This document shows, piece by piece, positions 10,300 through 20,594 of a stretch of DNA of 64,000 nucleotides. Origin of the DNA: Marsupella aquatica (taxonomy: Eukaryota; Marchantiophyta); contig OZ316894.1 of assembly GCA_973895155.1 (NCBI GenBank), positions 22,940,001-23,004,000 on the forward strand. Reading direction: 5' to 3'. Below the pieces are notes generated by a model. The model was not told the DNA's origin, ran no database searches, and was given only the letters and a program-made list of their open reading frames with translations. The position numbers and the translations under genes were made by a program. Within the stretch, counting starts at the first letter, position 1; the number at the start of each line of letters is the position of its first letter.

Positions 10300-12336
10300 A
10301 TGTCTGATAAAGGGAAACGAGGTTGGAGAACAAAACGAGAAGAAAAAGCAAAAGCAGAAGCCTCTCAAGACCCACTTAACCCGAGAGAATTACTGCCGGA
10401 TTTCCAATCACCGAATTATCCGACACCTGGAAGTGTAGCAGAGCGAGTCACCCTGATCCAGCAAAGTGAAACAGAGGGAACAGTACAGAATCCAACAACA
10501 AGTCGACCTGTAATTTATAAATTACGCTCCAGAGATGTGCAATACATTTCACCCAAGCCTAGTAAGAAAGGAGTTGACATTGTCAAACCGTTAAGAAGAA
10601 CGCAAAGCTTGGATGAATATGAGGGTACACCTGCGTTGCAGATAATAGGAACAGAAAAGATTACCAATACAAGGCATGAAAGTATAATTGGAGGAGGAAT
10701 TCAGCAAATTGAATCTTTAAAATTTAACTCTGACGCACCTTCGCTCCAGAAAACGCCCATTGGAGAATCTGCAAAATTAGCAGAGATACCTCCCTCGCTT
10801 GGTTATGGAAGTGCTAGCAGCAGCCTTAGCACAATAAGCACTCCCAATTCCTTAAATTCAATTTCACCATTGACGTCTCAAGGATCAGTCGCCAGCACTA
10901 GTACACAATCTTTGGGAACCACTCCTCCAATTAATTCAATCCCGGTTCCTGTAAGAAGAACTCAAATGGCTCGAAACAATATTCGCTATGATACCTTTAA
11001 GGGAACATCCAAGGAGGATGCTGAAACTTTTTTGAAGGAATTTGAAGTTGCAGCCACCTCAAATGGGCAAACCCAAGACGCTGAAAAAGCCACAATTTTT
11101 GGAGGCTTGTTGAAGAAAAATGCCCCAAAATGGTATGATCGATTCCCAGACAAGAATGATTGGGGAAAAACGAAGACCGGTTTTCTGGACAAGTATAAGG
11201 AGGATGGTGTTGAGGCAAGAGCCTTTGCCAGAATTTCTCAACTCACCATGAAGAAGTATGGCTCAGTCAGGAAGTATGCAGATAAATTATTGGACCTGGT
11301 GGACAAATACAATCCCAATACAGCTAAATCTACCACGAGAGATTGGTTTATCAACGGACTTCCCTCCCAAATTGCACGATATGTGAGAAGGGAAGGTGGT
11401 ACAACTTTTGAAGAGGCACAGGAAGCAGCCCAAAAATATGTGGACTCTGAAGTCTCTGAGAAGAAACGAGTTAAGAAGGACTTGAAAAAGGGCAAAAAGA
11501 AAGAGAAAAAGAAAAAGAAAAAGAAAAAGACGAAGTCTTCATCAAGCTCAGAGTCTGATAATGGTGACACCACCAGTACTGAGGGAACAAGTTCCAACTC
11601 AAGCTCTACCAGTAGTACAAGCGGCAGCTCAAGTTCTGATGATGTAGATACCAAGACAAAAAGGATGCTGAAAAGTACAGTGCCGCAAAAGGCTAAAACC
11701 TTGGATAAAATGATGGATTCCTTGACGAGTAAGTTAAACAAACTCTCGGTGAATGCGACCATCTATAAACCAACTAGAAAATTGCCACCTGCCATTCGAA
11801 CTAATGTTTGGTGCACACGCTGCAATAATCAAGGACACTACCACCACGAGTGCCCCACATTACAAAGAGCTGTCAATTATGGAGAAGAGGAAGAGTTGAT
11901 AGATTATGGAGATATCTATGCAGTCCAGGCACCATTTGCAGGGCAATACTTCCCTCCAGCTGCAGGACCAACTGCATGGACTCAGCAGAAAATAGCAGGA
12001 TCATCCTCATTTAATTGACCAGGGCCCAGACCACCGATGGGACCTCCGGGAGGATATCCACCTAGAGGAGCACCAAGGGTACAAGGGACTTGTTATAATT
12101 GCGGTCAACCAGGGCATTATTCGCCAGAGTGTCCATACCCAAAGAGAGAAGTAGGATACACCCCAATTTGTGGCAACTGTGGAAAAGAAGGACACCTGCC
12201 CCTGGAGTGTCCAAACCCACCAAAACCAAAGATGATGGTGAGATTTGCTAAGGATCCTGTGAAGGAAGCACCCAGGCCGGAGGAGGTCAGAATGATCTGT
12301 ACAGCCAGGAAAATGTGGAACAATGTAATCATGTAA
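10300..12336 (+). pseudogene. Gag polyprotein with three CCHC zinc knuckles (one in-frame stop)
   Basis: ATG at 10300 starts a Ser/Pro-rich leader. A typical retrotransposon Gag domain follows (YDTFKGTSKEDAETFLKEFE, APKWYDRF, WFINGLPSQIARYV). Next is a very basic Lys run, then a Ser/Thr tract. The first zinc knuckle is CTRCNNQGHYHHEC. TGA at 12016-12018 interrupts the frame, which continues with a Pro/Gly linker and two more knuckles, CYNCGQPGHYSPEC and CGNCGKEGHLPLEC. Gag forms the virus-like particle and the knuckles bind RNA. The stop may be a mutation. Three knuckles are more than the usual one or two. Confidence 0.85.
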
Positions 12337-12813
12337 CCATTGAAGCAGGAAGAGAAGAGGAGGTGCACAACATTTATACACAGAATCTATCGGGTATCAT
12401 CCCAGATATTGAAGTGGAACACTTAGTACAAGATCATGTTGTAGGGATGCCCAACCAACGAGTCCAAGAACGGGACCGTGTTCTGGAAACTTACGCCACT
12501 ACCAGATCCAAGGCTCATCACGAAAAGAAACATATTAAGGACGGGTCTATGCAGAAGAAATCGTCCAAGAGGAAGAGTAGGACAAGGATACCAGCAGAGG
12601 AAGGAATCCCAAAAGAAGATGACCCAGCATATGACAGGTATGACCCCAAGTACTTTCAGCCTGATATATCTGAAGAGATTAAAACTCAAATACATGAGTT
12701 AACTGAGGATACATCCCTGCTAGGGGAACGGAAGGAAGTACGTTCGGAGATAAAGAGGCCCGAGCCCAAACTGACCATGGAACCACCACTCAGGCTGAAG
12801 GGGTATGATATCG
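12315..12813 (+). CDS. Unknown ORF after gag, truncated by the deletion
   Basis: This is an open frame of mixed charge with a Lys/Arg patch (KKSSKRKSRTRI) and an acidic C-terminal part. It overlaps the last bases of gag in another frame, so it may be the start of the pol frame, but no protease signature (D-T/S-G) is present before the sequence runs into the LTR stub at 12814. The last codons of the open frame belong to the LTR. Confidence 0.4.
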
Positions 12814-12875
12814 TGGAACGAATACCGAGTTTGAAGACCTTTAAGTGTGTTTTTGGTTCTTCATAGCAAACTACA
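12814..12875 (+). repeat. 62-bp remnant of the 3' LTR
   Basis: It is identical by eye to 8299-8360, the end of the 5' LTR, and is followed by the second GTAAC duplication (12876-12880). The break before it marks a deletion that removed pol and nearly all of the 3' LTR. Confidence 0.9.
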
Positions 12876-12880
12876 GTAAC

Positions 12881-13942
12881 AGCAAAATTTCCTGTTTTGG
12901 GAGCACATTTCTCCTGGTATTGTGGCAAAATTAAAAAAATCCGTTCCTAAAATACTGATAATTATGCGATGCCGAATACTAGCGCCAGGAGTCTACAGGC
13001 AAAACAATCACAAATGCATCATGCCAAATACTAGCACCGGGCGTTCAAACCCAAAATAATGAAATATTAATCGCCCAAACATGCCGAATACTAGAGCCGA
13101 CCGCTTCTAATGCTTTGTGGAGAAAATCACGAGGATTGATGTTCAGGCTGAGATCCAAGTAGAAACCAAACATTACTAATAGTCTAAGTTCAATATCAAA
13201 GCACAGAAGTAGGACTTAACCAAGGTATCTGAGTCATAACTTCTAACGGGAAATTTTAAGAAAAGAAACCCGAGCTTTTTTATTTAAGTGAAACATATTG
13301 TCCTTGATGTACAAATATTGCTACATAGGAACACTAAAGTTGCCAGTGCAATTGTAACTAGCGCCAGGCGCTAATACTCCCGGTGGGTGCTTCCTCGTAC
13401 AATGTCCTAGCTCGAAGAGTGACAGTCATCATCAATCCCAGCGTCCTGACGATCTGGATCTTGGCGGAAACCATCTAATTGGAAGTTGACATATGCTCTC
13501 GTGGGCCATCGATACACTGGCCTTCCATGGAATCGAGAAGGAGAAGAACGAGAGCAATGGACTTTGAAAGAAACAATAGTATGTTTATAAGGGGCTTGGA
13601 TTTCCTGTTATTGGTCCTCTTGACGGTACTAGTCGCCGACTGAAAGCCAAATGACACTATGGCGGAAATGACAAATATCAAACGGAAACTTCCAACGTGT
13701 TTTTTGGGGAGCGTCGGGCGCTACTTAAACAAGGAGAGGAACCCACACAAAGGACGTTACTAAAGACCACATTAACCATTGAATGGAAGGGGCAACCTTC
13801 ATCAAACTCAATTCATATTTAATAAATTCAATAGCGCCCGGCGCTAACAAAAACCAAGGGCATACTCGTACAGTTGGGAGGAAGTTTGACCTGATAGAGG
13901 AGAAAATTGCTACCCTTCAGTGTCATATTTTGAGCTCTCATT
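12881..13942. other. Noncoding left end of element X with palindrome motifs
   Basis: No convincing gene is seen. Three imperfect tandem units about 55-60 bp apart start with ATGCCGAATACTAG (12968, 13022, 13081) and carry degraded forms of the element's palindrome. Good palindromes follow at 13359-13373, 13709-13723 and 13832-13846. This region lies downstream of the methyltransferase-like gene. Confidence 0.6.
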
Positions 13943-16900
13943 CTAGGAGCTATGAGATCTGTCGGTCGACTCTGCCTCATCATCAATATACTTGCTTCTA
14001 GAAACATCATCTACGTAGGGGTTCCTCATGAACTTCCTGTCTACTCCCCTAAGAAGCCTAAGTCCTTTTGTTTCCCAGCAGAGCATTCTAAATTTCTCTA
14101 CCTTCCTCGCGACGTTCTCAACGTATGATGGCAACACAAACGGCTTCTCGGGAGTGATGATTACATTTTAAGCCACTTTCCTCCGGAGTTGAAACTGTTT
14201 TCTTTGGTTCCATTCTGACCTGCTCAAAAGAGAAGCGGAAGAGAAAGAGGAAGTAAGTACTTAACAGATAGAACCGGTGGAATTGATGGTTAGCCAACAA
14301 TTGAAAGGATAAAGGAGCTTACAAGAGACGAAAATTACTCAGAAGACTCTTCGCTATCCTCCGTTGACCCATCATGTCGGGTTTCCTCTTTCCCGCCGTC
14401 ATTGACATCCTCAGGAACATATCTTTTGGTGTCCCATCATCTTCATCCGAATCAAAGTTGAGGACAGATCTAAGTCTATCTTTCTTTTTTCGTCCGGTTA
14501 TTTGAGGAGGGGGAGGTTGTGTCTCCAAAGGTTTGGGAGAAATGAGATCCAAAAAAATCCTCGAAGCGGTCTCAACAAACTCCCGACAATTTTCTAACCC
14601 GATGACAAAATGGCCTGAGTAATCCCTAGCAATGAACGTACTACCTGAGCCGACGGTCCAATCAATTACAATATCCTTAGGTATCGTAAAGAGTTCAAGG
14701 ACAGTTTGCATAAAACCAACCGGTAGTCGGGAATTCCCAGTAAAATGGAGTTCAGGACAATGATCTTCCTTCAAAGATTGTAGCCCAATAAGGTTTGAGA
14801 TTGAAGGATCTTCAACGCTAGATAACGGCTTGAATCATGGATCCTTTGGGACCTTTCCTTTAAAAGAAACTCGACAAAATATATCCAGTCTAAGAGTGAA
14901 GACCTGCAAAAGTTGACAAACCAACTGGATTTTAAAAATTTCTTATTCATGAGAGAAGACCTACTAAGAAAGAAAGAGTAGCGCCGAGCGCTAGTATAGC
15001 TCTACTCAGAGAGAACATTTACCTTGACATCTGTCTTGGATCTGTACATTGGGACAGACATTAAAACATTGTGCGTATTGATGCACATGAACTTCTTGGA
15101 TTGCTGACATGCAAAAATAACCTGGGAAATCTGATCGTGGTCATCCGAGTATAAGATAGCGAGCATGCCATCATCGGAAAGGAAAGGGTCCATCGCCCAA
15201 AAAAATGATTCGGCTGCTGTGTGATCTGTGACATTCCATTTCGGGACCCGACGGTCAACAATTGTGGGTTTCAAACCAGTTGGGAGATAGATGAAACCCG
15301 CATTCACCCCAAATGATTGTTCCTTCCCACCTCGAATGATTCTTTTATCTCTACACCCCGATTTGATCAAATCCTTATCCCACTTCTCAGCGTCTGAGAC
15401 CCAATCTGGCTTCTCTTCCTTACTAAATGCACTATCAATGAATTCTGCCAAGCTTGATTCGACCATATAGTGTCTTCCGAGTTTAGTCTTGAAAGTCCCC
15501 ACATCCCGTTGGATACCGGCCCCAAAAGCATTATCTCACGACGATTCCCAGGCATCGATGGTCCTTTTCTTCTTCTTCTTCTTTGTGCTTGTAGCATCCA
15601 CAGGAACTATAACCTTCCCCTTCTCAACGGGGGTGATGGGGTCTGGATTGGCACCAGTGTTGGCCTCAGAGACTTCTGGTGTTGCATCAACTTTTGTGTC
15701 ATCCGTGGCGGCATCAGATTTTCGACCACCTACCAAACAACGGTGTCAAGCACAGAAAGAGTGTTAGCGCCAGGCGCTGACCAAACACCCACATTAATTT
15801 TGGGAAATATGACACATTAAACTTATGACACATGATAGCGCCAGGCGCTAACAAAGAAGGAAGTTGGAAGAAGGAGGTGTAGCTTACGTTTTTTCCCAGA
15901 CTTGGCATAGCACTTGCCACAGGGGCATCCGCCTTGGCTTTGGCTCTTGGTTTTCGGCTTCGATCAACATGAACCACTGTGGTTTCGCATTTTTTTTGCA
16001 ACTCAGTCGTCGACGAGTTGACGTCCCCCTCAATTTCTTGCTTCATGTCGGAGATAAATTGTCTCGGAACTTGGGATTTAGACAGTTTATGGAAAGCATC
16101 CTTCTCAGTGTCGTCAAAAGGAGAATCCCATCTGTCGGTGTCAAGGTACCAAGGGCAGTGAATTCTCTCCCACTCGGACAATTTCCTCGGTGGAAGTATA
16201 CCCTCAGCGGGATACATCGAATACAGTTCGGCCAAAATGTCTCCATCTGCGCAGATGACCCAATTCTGGAAAGTAGCTGGGTAAGCCCAAAAATAGTCAG
16301 GCTTCACAATCTCCATGTGCATGAAGAAACGATAGACATGTATTGTTTCGCTCGCTTTTGATTCTTGAGTGTGTAGTCTTCCTTGTCCGGGTACTTGGAC
16401 ATCCACATCGTATTGAAAAACTTACCTTTCACTGCATCCCCAAATTTTTTGAAATCATTGCACACTATTTCAACGAGTGAATCATAAGACTCACACTTCC
16501 ATTCCTCCAATCGATTGGAAGGAATTATTTCACTGATTTGCTGGAGGGCAGTCTGTAGCATACCAATGGCAATTCCCTCCACGCTATTCCAAGTTTGCCA
16601 AGTGTGGCACCACTGCTTCACAGGGTCATCGCTAACGCTTTGCGGATGAAAGAACTGCTTCCTGAGCTCTGGCGTGCAATGCGCTACTAACAAAGTGCTC
16701 CTCAATTTGGGGTTGAGGGCGGAGATTGCTATAAATAACCTGGCACGATCCATGGTACAGACAACCGCATCCGGTTTCTTCTCGCGTTTGTTCACCTGTG
16801 TCATCGGATACATCTCAGCACAGGTTGTCATGAAGTCTTCAAACTCAGGACTCAACAAGGGAGTGATCTTTGAGACCTTGATCGCCCAATCCTTCGTTGC

Positions 16901-18074
16901 TTCTTTCATCATGACCGCATGTCGTTTGGATGTCTCTTCTTGAGACCAAGGATTTCCTTGAGCGGTGGCCGACTCCATGTCCATCTTGAATTGTCGAGAA
17001 TAGGATTTAATCTTATTCTCGCATAAGATATACAGAATGCTTCTTGAGGCATTTTCTTGGAATACCACGATCCTTTTCGAGTCTTCTGCATCACCTGCCC
17101 AAACTTCTTGAAGTTTGCCCCATCGATGATTGATTTGTAGTATTCTAGATTGTTGGACAAAATCCTCTTAATTCGGTCTGCATCAAGTATCCAGGAAGGT
17201 TCCACCACGGCCTGTCCAAGTCTACAGAAGAATTTGTCAGTCAATAGCGCCAGGCGCTAGTAAAAACTACACTATAAAAGATAAGGATAGGTGAAATTCA
17301 AAGAGAGACTTACTGGTTCACAGTATGCATAGCCGCCTCAATTTCAATCAAAGATCCCTTTTCACCCTTGAAGATAGTACATTGCACACGCGGGTGATAC
17401 TTGCTATCTTCTGGATTTTCTTTCGTAACGATCGACCATGCGTAAAGTCGATGGTTACCGTCAAAAACGTAAAACATCTTATCTTGTAACATCATGAAGT
17501 CTGGATTGGCCGCACATTCAGCTTCAAACTTCTCATTCTTGACCACCCACACTGGGTCCCATGTCGCTCTAATTTCTGGAGTACACGTCTGGACATTCCC
17601 ATTCGAATCTGCCGACTGGACATAGAACAACATTCCAATTTTTGAGTTGTATCCTGTGCTACAAAAAGAGTCCTTCAACTTTTCAATTGAAGGACTTCCC
17701 TTCTGTAAGGTGCGGACAACTTCCATGTGAACCAAGCGGCACATTGGAATCCTTGGGGGGTCTTTGTCGTGCCCTCGAAAATCCTTGCCAAACACCATAA
17801 CGTGCTTGGAGATAATGTCGGACATCGTCAGTGACAGTTCTCCTTGATCTTCCACAGCGTATGTGTCAAGATCGTCCATCTTTGCTCTCCTGCTCTTCGG
17901 AAATATGACTACCGCGACTGTTTCAGGATCTTGGGATGTTGTAGACCGTGTCACACGACGACTGTAAACAGATCCAGAAAACGAGCACTCAGATGTCTGG
18001 GAATGGATCTGCTCTCTCTGCCCATTAGCACTATACCCATGCGAGGTGGTGGGGAGAGGGTCCATGTTTCGCAT
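13943..18074 (-). pseudogene. ParB-like / DNA N4-N6-methyltransferase-like gene, five exons, degraded
   Basis: Exons on the reverse strand are 18074-17314, 17221-15888, 15729-15023, 14903-14323 and 14219-13943. All four introns have GT-AG ends (92, 158, 119 and 103 bp). Exon 1 has a ParB-like domain: RIPMCRLVHMEV, then SIEKLKDSF, then the hallmark FDGNHRLYAW. Exons 3-4 resemble the catalytic part of beta-type DNA methyltransferases: AGFIYLPTG and AAESFFWAMDPFLSDDGMLAILY, then the SAM-binding motif DWTVGSGSTFIARDYSGHFVIG. The motif IV catalytic D/S-P-P-Y is not evident. Exon 5 is an acidic tail. ParB-methyltransferase fusions are known in bacteria and phages. Frameshifts near 17120 and 16350 and stops near 15535 and 14835 make this copy non-functional. 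Exon 3 has a run of six lysines, possibly nuclear-targeting. Confidence 0.7.
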
Positions 18075-18405
18075 ACACGAAGTGCTTCACGATCGTGATG
18101 AGTACCTCATTCGTACCGTACTTCTTCTAGAGAATTCTTGCACGAAGAACCTCCAAAACGGAACCTAAATACAGCGGACAAGGGAGGTGGGGAGAGTATC
18201 ATCTCTAAACTATCCCCTCGCTACATTGATATCTATTTACGACATTCTCCTGAGCACCACTTGTCAATTCTGGATTAGTTGTTAGAATACCGTTGGCATA
18301 TCTTCAACGTTACATGACCTAACGTTACCGTTGAATATGACCGTTAAAGAAGAGTTTGGTGATTTTAATCTATATTCCTAGGTCAAATCTGATATTGGTC
18401 AATGG
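18075..18405. promoter_or_regulatory. Upstream region of the ParB/methyltransferase gene
   Basis: There is no ORF. Together with 24503-25130 (contiguous before the copia insertion) it forms the divergent promoter region of element X's two genes. No clear TATA box was fixed. Confidence 0.4.
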
Positions 18406-18862
18406 TGTTGGGTATTTACTCTTACGTCTAGGTTAGGTATGACGTGGTTGGTACAACAACGTGGGTTGGTACAACTACGTGGTTAGGTACAACTACGTGA
18501 TTAGGTACAACTATGTGGTTAGGTACAACTACGTGATTAGGTACAACTATGTGGTTAGGTACAACTATGTGGTTAGGTACAACTATGTGGTTAGGTACAA
18601 CTAAGTTGCACACTATATCATAAGAGGCATGTGTGCTTGGAGAGGTAGAACCAAGGCTCATTGTTATGGAGCTACTTGAGAGATAGGGAGAGCTTACACT
18701 GTGGAGACTCGGTATAGCCGACGGGCTTAGAGTTCAGTAAAGCTCTCTTGTGTGTTCCCATGGACGTAGCCTCAAGGAGGTGAACCACGTATCTCTTGTG
18801 TCGACTATTGTGCGTTGGATGGTTCATGGGCTTGCCGTTGCGATCGTCGTCTATGCTCAACA
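18406..18862 (+). repeat. 5' LTR of the copia element
   Basis: TGTTGGG...CTCAACA. An array of about nine 18-bp units (GGTTAGGTACAACTAYGT) lies at about 18440-18602. It has one unit more than the 3' LTR, which accounts for the 18-bp length difference. The array is in the U3 position and may act as an enhancer. Confidence 0.95.
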
Positions 18863-18864
18863 AT

Positions 18865-18876
18865 TGGTATCAGAGC
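18865..18876 (+). other. Primer-binding site, tRNA-iMet type
   Basis: TGGTATCAGAGC begins two bases after the LTR. It is the standard plant copia primer site complementary to initiator tRNA-Met. Bases 18877-19553 form a 5' leader without a supported gene. Confidence 0.95.
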
Positions 18877-19553
18877 ATGCTTGGGAGGTGACGTGTGTTC
18901 GTGACGGGATTTCATGACGGTTTTTCCAGCGTTGAGTGTTGGTGAATTTTCCAGAGTTCCATCGCATGGAACTTGGAGTTTATGGGCTCAACGGATAGAT
19001 CAGGGCAAGAGCTTTCTAACGGTGTGAAGAAATCGTTGAACGGAGCTCGTGGTGCAGAGAGATCTAAGTTTTCGTCGTTCTGGATTTTGTGAAGAAAGTT
19101 GGCAATCGACTCGGAGGGAGAAGCGTCAAGTGTTTTGACTCAACAGAGAGATTGAGGCAAGACGATTGTTTTGAGTCCGGGATTGGCTCTTTGATGCAAA
19201 GAGGAAGGCTAAGCAAAATCAATTACCTTGTTGGATTGGTGACGGCACCAAGTGCAATTGATCAACATTCGTTGTTGACAAGCCATTGAAGTTGGCAACG
19301 CGGCGCACCAATCACATCGTAATTCCGACAACGGGTTGTACTTGGTATTTCGGTTATTCCCTGAGGTGGTCAAAACGGGGGAGTTTCCCAAGGTTTTACC
19401 CACCTCGACCGAAATTTGAATAACTTTTCCGTCAAATTTCGATTTTGATTTCGGTTTTCAGTATTGGACTCCTAGCTTTGTGGGCTACGCGGCGGTGTTG
19501 AGTTTCGAGTTTTTTGAGAAGTTGTGAAAAACAACAATTTTTGTGATTCTCAT

Positions 19554-20594
19554 ATGAGTGATTCGGAGGAGTTTTTTGAAGACGTGGAACTTGAAGCACG
19601 AGGGTCACCGCGGCGGTTTCAGGGGCAGAGAGAGGAGCAGGAGGAAGAGCACGTGACACCGATACCATCACCGGTGCGGCGTGTGGTGGAGGAAGTAGTA
19701 CTACTACCAGAGCTCACGGTAGTGCCAAAGAAGAAGATGGGGACTTTCAAGCTTGGGGGACCCAAGTATGAAGTGACAAAGTATGATGGGCGCTCTGACT
19801 ACTTGCTATGGGAGAAGCAGGTGAAGGGAGTGCTCTATGCGTCAGGGATGGGCCAACTGCTGAGCACTCGTGAAGACGATGTTGATGAGAAACAATGGGA
19901 CCGCATGCAGGAGCAGGGAGTGTGGTGTGTTACACTCTATCTCATGCCTCCCATCATCAAGCAGTTAGGTGCACATAAGGATTGCATGTCCTTGTTTGCA
20001 GAATTGCAGAGCAAGTATCACCGCAAGGAGTTGTCAAACCGGCTCTACACTTCCTACAAACTGATGAGTTTCAGGATGAAGGAATCTGGTACGAAGTTGC
20101 AAGACCATGTGGATGCTTTCAACGACATGGTCGTTGACTTGGAAAACCTTGGGGAGACTTTGAATGATGAGACGAAGGCTCTGCAGCTTCTTAGTTCATT
20201 GCCTCCATCTTACCAGTCCCTATCACGAGTGTTGTTGCATCGTGATAGGGATACCATTTCATACAATGACGTGGTAAGTTCTCTGCTTAGTGATGATCTT
20301 CAGCAGAAGATGCACATCACGTCACAGCCTTCATCATCTGGTGCTGCCCTCAATGTTAACCGTGGGAGGAGTATGCAGCGACCAACTGGGGACCGTAGAA
20401 CCCAGTTTAGATCTAAATCCAGATCTAAGTCCAAGGGTAAATCCCCTCAAAGGAGGCAGGTGACATGTTGGAAGTGCAACCAAGTTGGACACTTCAAGCG
20501 AGACTGTAAGGGAAAGGCAGCGGAAACTTCATCGGCAAATGTGGCTAGGGCTGATGGAGAAGCTGATTTACTCAATGATGAGTATGTTTTATGA
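19554..20594 (+). pseudogene. Copia Gag
   Basis: The first suitable ATG (19554) follows the leader. An acidic N-terminus is followed by the copia Gag (UBN2-like) region (FKLGGPKYEVTKYDGRSDYLLWEKQ, MKESGTKLQDHVDAFNDMV, LLSSLPPSYQSL), then a basic linker and one zinc knuckle, CWKCNQVGHFKRDC. Gag forms the particle and packages RNA. TGA at 20592-20594 lies exactly where related elements read on into protease in the same frame, so it is a mutation or a read-through stop. Confidence 0.9.

Larger units (their letters stand above)
4337..12875 (+). mobile_element. Gypsy element with ORF-bearing 4-kb LTR (tRNA-Asp primer site), 3' LTR nearly deleted
   Basis: Target duplication GTAAC lies at 4332-4336 and 12876-12880. 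The order is 5' LTR 4337-8360 (TGTGAG...ACTACA), a primer site complementary to tRNA-Asp at 8370-8387, two unknown ORFs, gag with three zinc knuckles, a further ORF, and a 62-bp stub of the 3' LTR. Protease, reverse transcriptase and integrase are absent, probably removed by the deletion that also took most of the 3' LTR. The tRNA-Asp primer site is typical of plant Athila/Tat-type gypsy elements. The element is inserted in the left end of element X. Confidence 0.85.

Noticed and set aside
11238-11762. 174-codon reverse-strand ORF
   Set aside because: It is the mirror of the Lys- and Ser-rich part of Gag; low-complexity shadow.
15864-16361. 165-codon forward ORF
   Set aside because: It lies opposite exon 2 of the methyltransferase-like gene and spans its splice donor; a shadow frame.
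18440-18602. Telomere-like GGTTAGG repeats
   Set aside because: The 18-bp unit only contains GGTTAGG once, and the array lies inside both copia LTRs.
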